This document shows positions 1 through 8,413 of a DNA stretch of 64,000 nucleotides, piece by piece (positions within the stretch are counted from its first letter, which is position 1; every line of letters starts with the position of its first letter). Source of the stretch: Thiomonas sp. X19 (lineage in GTDB: Bacteria > Pseudomonadota > Gammaproteobacteria > Burkholderiales > Burkholderiaceae_C); the NCBI RefSeq assembly GCF_900089495.1, contig NZ_LT605203.1:1242058-1306057 (forward strand), in the 5' to 3' direction. A program made the translations under genes and the position numbers. The notes under the pieces were generated by a model. The model searched no databases. It was not told where the DNA came from and worked only from the letters and a program-made list of their open reading frames with translations.

Positions 1-817
1 CGAAGCCGACGATGGAGATGTCGTCCGGCACACGCACGCCGGCCTCGCGCAGCGCGCGCATGACGACCAGCGCGAGCAGGTCGTTGCCGCAGAACAGGGC
101 GGTGGGGCGATTGCGCGGATCGGTCAGGCGCTGCAGCACGGGCGGCGGCAGGGTGTGTTCGTTGAAATCGACTTCCAGCGGGGCGTTCGGTGTCAGCCCG
201 GCCTCCTCCAGCGCGTCGCAATAGCCCAGGTAGCGCTGCGCGGCGCGGTCGGACGCGGCCCGGTTGCCGGTGAGCATCAGCACGCGGCGATGACCTTGCG
301 CCACCAGCAGTCGCACGCCGTCGCGCGCGGCGCGGTGGTTGTCCACCGACACGCAAGGGTGGGTGGCGCTGTGGTTGTAGACCAGCTGGTAGGGCACGCC
401 CGAGCACGCCAGGGCGTCGAGCAGGGGATGGCCGGCGGCTTCGGCCACGGTGAGGATCAGCCCATCCACCCGCTGCGACAGCAGGGTGTCGATGGCATGG
501 GCCTCGCGGCTGGCGTCGTAGCGGGTGGTCATCAGTAGCACGCGGTAGCCGCTGGCCGCGGCCGATTCCTCGATGCCCTGCATGCATTCGCCGAACACGG
601 GGTTGAACACGTCGGGCAGGATCACGCCGATGAGTCGCGTGCGCACGCTGCGCAACTGGCGGCCCAGCAGATTGGGCCGGAAGCTCAGAGTCTGTACGGC
701 GGCAAGCACGCGGTCGCGCGTGGATGGCCGCACCTTGGCGGGTTCGTTCAGGGCGCGCGACACGGTGGCGATGGAGGTGCCGGCCAGTTCGGCGACGTCG
801 TGGATGGTGCTGGCCAT
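1..817 (-). CDS. LacI/GalR-family transcriptional repressor, C-terminus beyond window
   Basis: Ligand-controlled DNA-binding repressor; the ligand and target operon cannot be deduced here. Translating the minus strand from 817 gives the family's N-terminal helix-turn-helix (HDVAELAGTSIATVSRA, about residues 6-22). A periplasmic-binding-protein-like effector domain follows (RLIGVILPDVFNPVF near residue 60, VDNHRAARDGVRLL, ALFCGNDLLALVVM). About 272 codons are visible; family members are about 340 aa, so roughly the last 70 residues are cut off by the window edge. The ATG overlaps the stop of the HAD gene by one base (TGATG), so the two are probably translationally coupled. No long plus-strand reading here is credible. 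Confidence 0.9.
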   Translation of the reverse strand, partial: MASTIHDVAELAGTSIATVSRALNEPAKVRPSTRDRVLAAVQTLSFRPNLLGRQLRSVRTRLIGVILPDVFNPVFGECMQGIEESAAASGYRVLLMTTRYDASREAHAIDTLLSQRVDGLILTVAEAAGHPLLDALACSGVPYQLVYNHSATHPCVSVDNHRAARDGVRLLVAQGHRRVLMLTGNRAASDRAAQRYLGYCDALEEAGLTPNAPLEVDFNEHTLPPPVLQRLTDPRNRPTALFCGNDLLALVVMRALREAGVRVPDDISIVGF

Positions 818-1467
818 CACGCCGCTTCGCGCAGCGATATGACCGGCCACGCGCGCTGGCGCGCCACCTGCGCCAGCACCGGATCCGGATCGACCGTGAC
901 CGGGTGGCGCACCGCTTCCAGCAGCGGCAGGTCATTGTGCGAATCGCTGTAGAACCAGCTCTGCTCCAGTCCGGCCAGCGAGGTGCCGAGCGCGGCCAGC
1001 GCGGCCTCGGCGTGCAGCACCTTGCCCGGTCCGAAGCACGGTGCGGGAAGGTGCCGGCCCGCGGCCGAGTCGGCGGCCAGCACGTGTTCGAAGCCGAGAT
1101 GGCGCGCCACCGGCAGCACCAGGGCCTCGGGGCTGGCGCTGATCACCATGGTCAGCATGCCGTCGCGGCGCAGCGTGTCCAGCAACGCAGGTGCGCGCGG
1201 CGCCACGGCGGGGAGCAGGCGTTCACGGTTGAATGCCTCGCGGCAAGAGCGCAGGCGTTGCGGCTCGATGGATGCGTCCACGGCCTGGCGGAACGCATGC
1301 AGGCCGTGGAAATCGAGCCGGCCGGCGTGATAGTCGTGGATGAACGCCGCATGGCGCGCGAGCACGTCCTCGTCCAGCAGCCCATGCGCGTGCAGATAGT
1401 CGAACCAGAGCTGGTTGCTATCGGTGCATAGCAGGGTGTGATCCAGATCGAAAAAGGCGACGCGCAT
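817..1467 (-). CDS. HAD-superfamily hydrolase (SerB-like, IB type)
   Basis: Phosphatase of the haloacid dehalogenase superfamily, probably acting on a small phosphorylated metabolite. Motif I is FFDLDHTLL (Asp7 nucleophile, Asp9 acid/base), motif II is the Ser in MVISASPEAL, motif III the Lys in GPGKVLHAEAAL, and motif IV SDSHNDLPLLEAV supplies the Mg-binding acids. The cap sequence is of the small helical type seen in SerB and HAD-IB enzymes. I chose the ATG at 1467 because it puts motif I at residues 5-13; an upstream ATG at 1497 would add ten poorly conserved residues. It is followed directly by the LacI-family gene. Substrate unknown. Confidence 0.88.
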   Translation of the reverse strand: MRVAFFDLDHTLLCTDSNQLWFDYLHAHGLLDEDVLARHAAFIHDYHAGRLDFHGLHAFRQAVDASIEPQRLRSCREAFNRERLLPAVAPRAPALLDTLRRDGMLTMVISASPEALVLPVARHLGFEHVLAADSAAGRHLPAPCFGPGKVLHAEAALAALGTSLAGLEQSWFYSDSHNDLPLLEAVRHPVTVDPDPVLAQVARQRAWPVISLREAA

Positions 1468-1779
1468 CGGTGATGCCCAGGATGTAAACCTTTTCATCCT
1501 AGGCGGCCGATATGTCGGTTTGATGACGTTCTAGCGGACTTCTCAGCGGCGGAAATGTACAGTCCGGACCGATCTCCGGCGCACCCAGCGCATGCGTCGT
1601 GGCATGCCGGAGTCAGGCGGCTTCAGCCAGGGCGTCGGCGTCCTCCCACCACGCCCTGGCTGGAGGCTGCGCAGCAGGGTTGCCGGGCGCGCGCCCGGCT
1701 TGCGGGCAGGAGAGGCAGGTGGTGCGGGGGTGCGCAAGGCCGGTGCGGCAAGCGCCCGGCCCTGCGGCTGGGGATGCGT
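1468..1779. other. Intergenic region between tpx and the HAD gene
   Basis: 312 bp with no credible gene. It holds the inverted repeat annotated at 1621-1665 downstream of tpx and must contain the promoter of the HAD/LacI-family pair. I could not pick out a convincing -35/-10. Confidence 0.6.
1621..1665 (-). terminator. Hairpin downstream of tpx
   Basis: CAGCCAGGGCGT (1624-1635) pairs perfectly with ACGCCCTGGCTG (1651-1662) across a 15-nt loop. Three more pairs at the base include one G-T. It lies about 115 bp after the tpx stop. No T-run follows on the minus strand, so it is a possible weak terminator or RNA-stabilising stem. Confidence 0.45.
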
Positions 1780-2277
1780 TTACAGCGCGGCGAGTGCCGC
1801 CGCGTAGTTCGGCTCCTGGCCGATTTCGGGTACCAGCTCGGAATACAGCACCTTGTCGTGCTCGTCCAGCACCACCACGGCGCGCGCCGTGACGCCCACC
1901 AGCGGGCCGGTGGCGATTTTCACGCCATAGGCCTGCATGAAATCGGGGTTGCGAAAGGTGGACAGGGTGACGACGTTGTTCAACCCTTCGACGCTGCAGA
2001 AGCGGCTGGCGCCGAACGGCAGGTCGGCCGAGATCACCAGCACCACGGTGTTGTGCAGCTTGCTCGCATCGGCATTGAAATGCCGGGTCGATTGCGCGCA
2101 GGTGGGCGTGTCCAGCGAGGGCACGATGTTCAGCACCTTGCGCTTGCCGGCAAACGCATCCAGCCCGACGTCGGCCAGTTCCTTGTTGGTCAGCTTGAGC
2201 GCCGGCGCCTTGCTGCCCGGCTGCGGCAGGTGGCCATCGACCTGGATGTGGGAACCGTGAAGGGTGACTTGAGCCAT
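1780..2277 (-). CDS. tpx: Thiol peroxidase (Tpx, atypical 2-Cys peroxiredoxin)
   Basis: Reduces H2O2 and alkyl hydroperoxides using thioredoxin as electron donor. The 165-aa length matches the family (about 167). The peroxidatic cysteine is Cys60 in SLDTPTCAQ, and the resolving cysteine typical of Tpx is Cys94 in ASRFC. The start at MAQVTLHG is set by AGGAG eight bases upstream of the ATG; longer in-frame versions up to 2322 lack this support. It stands alone on the minus strand, upstream of the HAD/LacI-family pair, and is the last clearly chromosomal gene before the mobile region. Confidence 0.95.
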   Translation of the reverse strand: MAQVTLHGSHIQVDGHLPQPGSKAPALKLTNKELADVGLDAFAGKRKVLNIVPSLDTPTCAQSTRHFNADASKLHNTVVLVISADLPFGASRFCSVEGLNNVVTLSTFRNPDFMQAYGVKIATGPLVGVTARAVVVLDEHDKVLYSELVPEIGQEPNYAAALAAL

Positions 2278-2470
2278 GATTACTCCTGAGCGTGTGATGT
2301 GTGTCTGGGATGGTGCCGGCACGGAGCCGGCGCAGTGATGTGTGCTCGTCGTGTACTCGCCGCTTCAGCCAGCGCAGCGGGACAACAAGCACATTCATGG
2401 TAGACAGGAACCGCGTTTTTTGCCCGACCAGGGCATGCGCCCAAGCGAGGATGGCTATCGAACAAATCGC
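2278..2470. other. Intergenic region at the island border
   Basis: About 190 bp upstream of tpx with no supported gene. It is the junction between the chromosomal genes and the integrated element, whose first decayed gene ends at 2471. Confidence 0.5.
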
Positions 2471-2839
2471 CTATCTCGCTGATTTAATGAGAGAAAGAAA
2501 AATAGATTTCCGAATATGCCCCCAAATATGCCCCCAGCAGAGCGATGCTGCCTGCTTCGCTCGTTCATAGGTTTTTCCCGAGCCAAAGCCTGCACGCTCA
2601 GCAGCGAGGTTGGCAGAGCGGCCCTCAAGTGGAGTGCGACAAATGTCGCTGTCCTCGACGGATTTCGGCTGGTACTGATTGCTCCCATGCCTTGCCGCCA
2701 GCCGTTCCTCGATGGCCTTGGCAATGGCAACGCGTTCGGAGACAGACGATTTGCTGTCAACTGCGCTGTCAACCACCCGTCTGTCAACCAGTGCGTCCGC
2801 CTTGGCGCGAATCCTTGCGCCGTTACTCCCGGCCCGCAA
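2471..2839 (-). pseudogene. ParB-like DNA-binding protein fragment ending in an attachment-like repeat
   Basis: 122 codons starting from a TTG that overlaps the upstream gene. The middle part (SERVAIAKAIEERLAARHG, then GRSANLAAERAGFGSGKTY) resembles the C-terminal helical part of ParB/Spo0J-like phage and plasmid proteins. The ParB nuclease-like N-terminal domain is absent. The last 25 residues (CWGHIWGHIRKSIF) are encoded by the AATATGCCCCC direct repeat and look like read-through into element-end DNA. I read it as a truncated gene at the island boundary; a short functional protein remains possible. Confidence 0.4.
2513..2535. repeat. Direct repeat, 2 x AATATGCCCCC, candidate att/arm site
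   Basis: AATATGCCCCC occurs at 2513-2523 and again at 2525-2535, a 12-bp period. Tandem G-rich/C-rich repeats of this kind are common next to tyrosine-recombinase attachment sites. It lies at the end of the island opposite the integrase. Confidence 0.4.
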
Positions 2840-3350
2840 GCTGGCGCATCAATGCGCTGGCGCTGGCGAACAATTCCGGCTCCGGTTCCACATCCTTTCC
2901 CGTCAGCATCTTGGCTGTTGGCGACAGCGCAGCGCCGACCGATGCGAGCAATTCCACCGGCTCCAGGCCGATGTCCGCGCAGGTGGTGGTGTAGGCCGTC
3001 CAATACGCCTTGATGTTCGCCACGGCCTCGTTCGCGGCTTCCACCAGTCTCTCCGCTGCTTCCACATCAAACGCGCCGCCGTCCTGGTGGACGAGGATTC
3101 CCAGCGATGCCAGCCGACTGACGTAGAGCGTCACCGCCGGCTCGATGAACAGCGCCGTGTGCAGCGCCATCCGCTCGGCACAGTGCAGAAAACGCCAGAA
3201 CTCAAGATCATGGGCTTTGTAGGTCGCCATTGGCGCGGTGTCCATCAATCGCGTGGTTTCCGCATCGTCGCGCCGGGACATGGCCGAGACCACGGCAACG
3301 ACACGCGCAGCCGGGCCAAGGGTGGAATACAGCTTGTCGTTGATGCTCAT
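2823..3350 (-). CDS. Hypothetical phage-type protein
   Basis: 175 aa, largely helical, not recognised. It lies in a tightly packed minus-strand run: its ATG overlaps the stop of the 94-aa gene upstream, and its stop overlaps the TTG of the ParB-like fragment. The position suggests a DNA-metabolism or packaging accessory of the integrated element. No catalytic motif or membrane segment is visible. Confidence 0.6.
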   Translation of the reverse strand: MSINDKLYSTLGPAARVVAVVSAMSRRDDAETTRLMDTAPMATYKAHDLEFWRFLHCAERMALHTALFIEPAVTLYVSRLASLGILVHQDGGAFDVEAAERLVEAANEAVANIKAYWTAYTTTCADIGLEPVELLASVGAALSPTAKMLTGKDVEPEPELFASASALMRQLAGRE

Positions 3351-3631
3351 GGCTTGGCCTTCGGGAGTTGCAGCTTCATGGCCCGCTCCAAGGCTTCGGT
3401 GCGCCGCTCGATTTCATGCACTTCGTAGATGCGAACCATCTGGCCCAGGACGTAGGCGAGCTTGGTTCCGGTTCCGGCTTCCAGGGTGCCGTCGCGCATG
3501 TCGTTGTAGACCTTGCCCATCTCCAGGCGGATGTCGTCGATGTTGTGCAGGCGGACTCGGTTTCGAGGAGGGGTAGGGGGCAGCACATCGCAAGCAACGA
3601 TGCGTAGTTCAGGTGATTTCGATTTCGTCAT
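3347..3631 (-). CDS. Small hypothetical phage-type protein
   Basis: 94 aa, soluble, not recognised. It starts at 3631 overlapping the stop of the RuvC-like gene (ATGA-type overlap) and its own stop overlaps the next ATG. The unbroken chain of overlaps shows that it belongs to one translationally coupled operon. Confidence 0.6.
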   Translation of the reverse strand: MTKSKSPELRIVACDVLPPTPPRNRVRLHNIDDIRLEMGKVYNDMRDGTLEAGTGTKLAYVLGQMVRIYEVHEIERRTEALERAMKLQLPKAKP

Positions 3632-4092
3632 GGCATCCCCTGCATGGCGAGCAACAACGATTCAGCACGCCCATCGTCCTTGATGCGCGTCAGGTGAGGG
3701 ACTGAGCCGGGTAGAACGCGCTTGCAGGTGGCGATGCTCACGTCCTTGTCGGCACCGGCGGGAATGCCTGCGCGTCGTTTCCACACCGCAGGCTGCACAA
3801 GATCATGCGACAAGCCCAGCGCGGCCAGCACGCCAAGGATGCAGCCGAAGGTGTGGCCGAAGCTGAACGCGCCGACAGCGCCTTCTCCAGGCCGTGCGCC
3901 CACACGCTCCACCAGAACGAACGCCGGGCTGTGCTGGCGCAGGATGTCGGCAAGCGCAGCCGCATCGATTTGCCTGCGTCCCGTGCTGGTGGGCAGCACC
4001 GGCATGTCGTACACAGCAATGAAATGCTGGTTGCCGTCAATGAAGCCGATGGCTCCACCCAGGCCGGGATCGATGCCGCAGAGTACGCTCAT
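3628..4092 (-). CDS. RuvC-like Holliday-junction resolvase
   Basis: Predicted RNase H-fold endonuclease of the RuvC/phage type that would cut branched DNA during element replication or recombination. The N-terminus CGIDPGLGGAIGFID is the hallmark first strand with its metal-binding Asp (residue 8). A Glu in FVLVERVGARPGE and an Asp in IKDDGRAESLLLA supply further acids. At 154 aa it is close to short phage RuvC-like proteins. It sits beside helicase and primase genes, which supports a replication role. Confidence 0.8.
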   Translation of the reverse strand: MSVLCGIDPGLGGAIGFIDGNQHFIAVYDMPVLPTSTGRRQIDAAALADILRQHSPAFVLVERVGARPGEGAVGAFSFGHTFGCILGVLAALGLSHDLVQPAVWKRRAGIPAGADKDVSIATCKRVLPGSVPHLTRIKDDGRAESLLLAMQGMP

Positions 4093-4517
4093 GGTGTATC
4101 TCCCAGGTCAGCCAGCCAGCGGGCGAAAGTCTCCGCGTCCACAGTGCGGCGCGTGTGGTCGATATGGCGCTGCGCTGTATCGGCGTGCATTCGCGCCACG
4201 GCCTCAGCTTCGCGGGCATGCTTGCGGTGATGCAGGACAGCTTCACGGGCATTCGCCAGGCCGAAGGCTTGCCGGTCAGGACGTTGGACTTGCCGGATGA
4301 TTTCGGCGGCCACGGCCATTGACGGCTTGTCGGCTTCCAGGGCGTCCTCGTCGTCGATAGCATCGTTTTTCGTTTGGACATTGCTGATTTGCGGTGTTCC
4401 AGGTGTTCCGGGTGTCCAAGCCAATGTTTCTGCGGGATTGGCCGGAACACATGCCGGTGTCCCGTGGTGTTCCGGTGTTCCAAAAAGCCTTGCGAATGCG
4501 AGTTCAAGCGCCATCAT
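4089..4517 (-). CDS. Hypothetical protein of the island replication operon
   Basis: About 142 aa from the ATG at 4517, chosen because GGGAGG lies just upstream; a longer frame to 4607 would run further into the helicase gene. The N-terminal part includes a TPGTPGTP stretch also seen as GVPGVPGV in the neighbouring helicase. The C-terminal half is Ala/Arg/Glu-rich and probably helical. Function unknown. Confidence 0.55.
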   Translation of the reverse strand: MMALELAFARLFGTPEHHGTPACVPANPAETLAWTPGTPGTPQISNVQTKNDAIDDEDALEADKPSMAVAAEIIRQVQRPDRQAFGLANAREAVLHHRKHAREAEAVARMHADTAQRHIDHTRRTVDAETFARWLADLGDTP

Positions 4518-6348
4518 TGCCTCCCGGTTGAATGGCATAGACCCGCGTGCGCTGCCCATCAATGCGCATGAGGACTGCCGTCTTGCCGTCTGCGCCGGGT
4601 TTGGCAAGCATCCCTGCCTGGACCAGCGTCTGCGTTGCGGCCTTGAAGTCGAAACCCTTCAGCGCCTCGCGTAGTCCGTCTGGTGTGAACAGATACTCGC
4701 GGCCATCGGTGCCTGGACGCCACCATCCGGCCCGGTCTCGCACCATCATGTTGTGTGTCGCGTTCACATCCGAAAACCGAGAATCGCCATGCCGCGTGAT
4801 GAACGCATTCACGGCTTCCACGATTTGATGCTGCTCTGCATTGGTTGCACCTCGATGGTCGCGCCATGCGTTGAACGCCACGATTGCTGCTTCAACAGCC
4901 GCGCCCGGCTCCCATCCGGTCAGCCCGTAGTCTGTGGCGAGTTCACCAGCCATGCCTATGAGAGCGAACCGAGCGGCGGCGCGCTTGATCTGCCCATCGC
5001 CACATGCATGGAACGCTTCAAGTGACTTCACACGCTCCCACAGCGCGGCCATGTCGGATGTGTCGCGTGTCAGCCGCTCCAGAAAAGCCCGGCCAGCATG
5101 CCCGTAGTGGGTCGCTGCGGCCTTCGCCAGCGCATCCGAGAACGAGGGGCCATCGGTGAAGTCGTGCAGGTCGTCCCAGGCTCCAAATTTGCGCGCAACT
5201 GGGATGTCCAACAAACGCACGCCATGCCCGGCCTTGGCCTTGATGCCACCCTCGGCCATTGCGGTGGCAACCGAGCGTTCACCACTGGAGAGGACGAATG
5301 TGCGCCACCGTGCCACGGCTCTAGCTGCGCCTGTGCGGGATGCGCGCTGCTTCCCTACGCCATTGCCGAGCGCGTAGATGATGGCTCCCACGTCTCGCGG
5401 GTCGGCTTGGTTGATCTCGTCGAGCACCAGCAGGCAATCGTTGGACTGTGATGCAGCGCCCTCCAGGCCGTTCGCCGTGCTGTTCCAACTGCGCTTGAAC
5501 TTGTCGCCACCCCAGACCGAGCGGGCAGCTTCAACGCCGGTTGTCTTGCCGGTCGAACTATTGCCGACAAGATGAACCCCACCGCTTTCGGCGCGAACCA
5601 AATTCATGACGGGGCCAGCAAACGCAGCCGATAGCGCCAGCATCAAGACCGGGTTGCCCACGGCCATTGCTGCAACGCCATCGCGCCAGCCCTTGAGGGT
5701 GCCGCCCGTGCTGTACTCGCCATCGGTGTGGTCGCCAGACTGATAGGTCACTGCCGAAGCGCCGGGGCCGTAGCAGGCGTCGGGCAGGACGAACACCTTG
5801 CCGAGCCAGCCGGTTTGTGTAGCGCACGTCACGCGCTTTTCAGGAATGCGGGCTTGCAGGTAGCGCGCAAATTCCCGATGTCCGGCTGGGTCGATCATCA
5901 CGCCCATTGCCAGCAGAGCGCCGCGCAGCTCATCGCCAGCGCCGCGCAGCAGTTCCATCGGCATGGCCCAGGTGCGCCACCGGCCTGCGGTGTTTTTGAA
6001 CCTGAGCATGCGCCCATAGTTGTTGTCGCCCTGGTCGGCTGTGACGGCTTCCAGGTGCAGCGGCGAGCAAATCCACTGTTTTGTGAGGGTGGCCGGGGCT
6101 TCATCCTTGCCGGGCTTGATGCCGAAGTGCCAGACACCGGGCCTGAACTTTTCGCCATCCTCCAGCCAATCGTCGAACACGCGATAACAGGGCCGTTCAG
6201 CTTCCGGTGGAACACTTGGAACACCTGGAACACTTGCCGGTGTTCCGGCTGGAATGGCGCATTCATTGGGCTGGACACCCGGAACACCTGGAACATCTGA
6301 TTTTGCAATGTCCGATGCAACATCTTCGATTTCGAGCAAATCAGGCAT
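4504..6348 (-). CDS. DUF927-domain helicase/primase-associated ATPase
   Basis: 614-aa protein resembling DUF927 proteins of phages and P4-like islands, thought to be the replicative helicase partner of a Toprim primase. It has a Walker A motif (LVGNSSTGKTT) and a Walker B-like CLLVLDEINQ. A Val-Pro-Gly repeat lies near the N-terminus (GVPGVQPNE, PASVPGVPSV). The start at MPDLLEIEDV is set by GGAGG upstream, within the last codons of the Toprim gene. The Toprim neighbour makes a helicase-primase pair likely. Helicase activity itself is inferred. Confidence 0.8.
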   Translation of the reverse strand: MPDLLEIEDVASDIAKSDVPGVPGVQPNECAIPAGTPASVPGVPSVPPEAERPCYRVFDDWLEDGEKFRPGVWHFGIKPGKDEAPATLTKQWICSPLHLEAVTADQGDNNYGRMLRFKNTAGRWRTWAMPMELLRGAGDELRGALLAMGVMIDPAGHREFARYLQARIPEKRVTCATQTGWLGKVFVLPDACYGPGASAVTYQSGDHTDGEYSTGGTLKGWRDGVAAMAVGNPVLMLALSAAFAGPVMNLVRAESGGVHLVGNSSTGKTTGVEAARSVWGGDKFKRSWNSTANGLEGAASQSNDCLLVLDEINQADPRDVGAIIYALGNGVGKQRASRTGAARAVARWRTFVLSSGERSVATAMAEGGIKAKAGHGVRLLDIPVARKFGAWDDLHDFTDGPSFSDALAKAAATHYGHAGRAFLERLTRDTSDMAALWERVKSLEAFHACGDGQIKRAAARFALIGMAGELATDYGLTGWEPGAAVEAAIVAFNAWRDHRGATNAEQHQIVEAVNAFITRHGDSRFSDVNATHNMMVRDRAGWWRPGTDGREYLFTPDGLREALKGFDFKAATQTLVQAGMLAKPGADGKTAVLMRIDGQRTRVYAIQPGGNDGA

Positions 6349-7300
6349 GGTGGGCCTCCAGGTAAACGGCAAGGTCGTTCATATCGGATGCCTCAATGGG
6401 AATGCCGGGCGGCCACACAGGACGGGCGAGCTTTGCGCCCACAGCAACGGCAGCAGCACGGGCCTTGGTGATGCCCGGATTGCCAGGGGTCAGCCTGTCG
6501 TCGTCGGCTACAACAACGATCTGCGCGGCTGGATATTTGCAACGAATGGCGAGCGCCACCGGCTCCAGATTTCCAGCGTCGATTGCAGCCAGGGTGCAGG
6601 CTCCGGGGAACTGTGACGATGCGGTCATGGCCGTGGCAAAGCCCTCGGCAATCACCACAATGGGCGCAGGCAGCGAACCGGCCACGAGGATGAAGTGCCC
6701 ACGCTTTGCGCCGCCGCTCAAGAGCTTTTTCGTGCCATCCGTCCCGATGTATTGCAGCGACTTGGTGACGCCGTTCACATCGATGATGTTGAGCACCAGC
6801 AGATCACCAGACTGCCGTGCATAACCCGGTTCGATGCGTTTGCGAACCAAGTAAGGATGCTCCGCCGTTGCGGGTTTTGCCTTGGCCCAAAGCATCGATG
6901 CACGCTCGGCAGCGGCTTGATGTTCGGCTTCCCGCTGGCGCTGGGCTTCGGCCTTGGCCTGCCGCACTTGCGAGTAGTGGGCGTCTTTCTCGGCTCGGCT
7001 CATGCGCGCCGTGGATGTAGAACTCCAGGTGCATGACGCGCCCGTCTTCCAGCTTCCAGCGACTCCGAACTGCTCGCGCAGCGCGGCCCAGCCGCTCTTG
7101 GAACCGGGCTTGTCGCTGGCGACTTGAAAGCGGCGCAGGACGCCATCGGCAACGATCACGCCAGGGTCGGCAGGCTCGATGCCAGCGCTGCGCATCTGCT
7201 CCAACAGCCCGATGACGGGATTCACTGCCGGGGCCATCGCCAGCAGTGCGGCGCGGGTTCGCGCTGGCGTGACTCGGTCAGGGTGGTTGCGGGCCATCAT
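6341..7300 (-). CDS. Toprim-domain primase-like protein
   Basis: About 319 aa. The C-terminal half has the Toprim pattern: IVVIAEGFATAMTA (catalytic Glu) and QIVVVADDDRLTPGNPG (Asp-x-Asp metal site). The N-terminal half (GWAALREQFGVAGSWKTG) resembles phage/plasmid primases upstream of DUF927 helicases. It probably makes primers for element replication. The start at MMARNHPD overlaps the stop of a 27-codon ORF (ATGATG context); the longer frame to 7471 runs through AlpA and is not real. Confidence 0.8.
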   Translation of the reverse strand: MMARNHPDRVTPARTRAALLAMAPAVNPVIGLLEQMRSAGIEPADPGVIVADGVLRRFQVASDKPGSKSGWAALREQFGVAGSWKTGASCTWSSTSTARMSRAEKDAHYSQVRQAKAEAQRQREAEHQAAAERASMLWAKAKPATAEHPYLVRKRIEPGYARQSGDLLVLNIIDVNGVTKSLQYIGTDGTKKLLSGGAKRGHFILVAGSLPAPIVVIAEGFATAMTASSQFPGACTLAAIDAGNLEPVALAIRCKYPAAQIVVVADDDRLTPGNPGITKARAAAVAVGAKLARPVWPPGIPIEASDMNDLAVYLEAHHA

Positions 7301-7380
7301 GGCTTCACCCCGCAAGCGAAGGCCACGGCCAGCAGGCGATGCGCGAAGCGGCGCAACTTGGACAGCACGCGGGCGGCCAT
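7297..7380 (-). CDS. 27-codon ORF coupled between AlpA and Toprim genes
   Basis: A 27-aa basic, partly hydrophobic peptide (MAARVLSKLRRFAHRLLAVA...). Its ATG overlaps the AlpA stop (TGATG) and its TGA overlaps the Toprim ATG (ATGATG). This spacing suggests that it is translated, perhaps only as a ribosome relay between the flanking genes. No homology recognised. Confidence 0.35.
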   Translation of the reverse strand: MAARVLSKLRRFAHRLLAVAFACGVKP

Positions 7381-7628
7381 CAAAGCGCCTCCAGCGCGGC
7401 CAGAATGTCGCCAGCACGCCAGAATGACGCGGCGCCGATCTTGCGGGGCTTCGGGAGTTTGCCCTCGGCAATCAGTTCATAGAACCGCGTGTTGCCGACT
7501 GCGAGTAACGGAGCAGTGCCGTTGGTGCCGATGATCTGCGCCTTGCGGATCAGGGCGTCCGGGTGAATCTGCGCCGTTGCTGGTGCAACGGTTGCGGGCG
7601 AACGCTTGCGGGTAACTTGAGGATTCAT
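7380..7628 (-). CDS. AlpA-family excisionase/transcriptional regulator
   Basis: 82-aa winged helix-turn-helix protein of the AlpA/excisionase type. The signature is LLAVGNTRFYELIAEGKLPKPRKIG followed by FWRAGDILAALEAL. Relatives activate or bend DNA for excision of P4-like islands. It is the first gene of the coupled operon running down to 2471, so it may control both excision and replication genes. Confidence 0.82.
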   Translation of the reverse strand: MNPQVTRKRSPATVAPATAQIHPDALIRKAQIIGTNGTAPLLAVGNTRFYELIAEGKLPKPRKIGAASFWRAGDILAALEAL

Positions 7629-7701
7629 GCGGGCCTCCGTGGTTGGATGCCTCGCATTTCAAAACCGCGCCGCTCGAAAGTCTGCCCGTAAATCAGCGCA
7701 T

Positions 7702-8328
7702 TTATGGACAGCCGGTTAGCTTCTTGCGCAGCGCCTCAAGCTGGGCGTCCATCTTATGTATCTGCTTGCGAATTTCCGGGGGTAGCATCGCGTCGGCCTG
7801 TTCCCTTTGAATCGCGGCGGATTCCGCACGCCAGGCGTCAAGCAAAGCGTCCATCCGCTCGCGTTGCACGTTTCTTGGCTGGCTGGCCTCTTGCCGTAAC
7901 TGATCTTCTATGCGTGCCCACTCTTCTAGCTGCTTGGCCCATGCTGCGCGCCATTTGACGTGCCATCGCTTGAGCGTGCTGCGTTCGGGCGGCTCAAGCA
8001 TGACGGCGGCTAGTTGTCCCATGACAATGCCCAGGGATTCCTCTGGCTTCTTTCCTTTGTCGATTTCTTGTTGAACGCGCTGGCCCCACCATCGCCACAT
8101 CTCAGGCGGGTAGGCGTGCGGCTTGCCCTTGGCGCGCTTCAATCCAAGCTGTTGCAGCAGCTTGGCGGGGTCTCCATCGGCTGCTTGAATGGCGTCGCCC
8201 AGCCATCTTGCAAGGCCGGGGCGCAGCGGGTTGTCTGCCTCAAGCTGGCATTGAATTTCGCGTAGGTTGTCCCAGGGGTCGGAACTCAGCGGGGTGAAGT
8301 CCGTCCCGCCATATGGGTTGGTTCCCAT
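7702..8328 (-). CDS. Hypothetical coiled-coil protein
   Basis: 208 aa, not recognised. The N-terminal part is mixed. The C-terminal two thirds is rich in Glu, Arg, Gln and Ala with heptad-like spacing (WAKQLEEWARIEDQLRQEAS; MDAQLEALRKKLTG), so a coiled coil is likely. It lies between the AlpA gene and IS copy 1, and the insertion lies only about 85 bp upstream of its start, so its natural promoter may be lost. Confidence 0.6.
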   Translation of the reverse strand: MGTNPYGGTDFTPLSSDPWDNLREIQCQLEADNPLRPGLARWLGDAIQAADGDPAKLLQQLGLKRAKGKPHAYPPEMWRWWGQRVQQEIDKGKKPEESLGIVMGQLAAVMLEPPERSTLKRWHVKWRAAWAKQLEEWARIEDQLRQEASQPRNVQRERMDALLDAWRAESAAIQREQADAMLPPEIRKQIHKMDAQLEALRKKLTGCP

Positions 8329-8413
8329 CTCATGCCCTTTCGCGTGTCCTTCAATGGGTGCCCGGCCAGCCCGTGAAAGGAACGGGTTTTCAGCACTGCG
8401 GATCAGGCAGCAC

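Noticed and set aside
1555..2289. 244-aa open frame on the plus strand
   Set aside because: It is antisense to tpx, whose protein, length and active-site cysteines are unmistakable; the frame is an artefact of high GC third positions.
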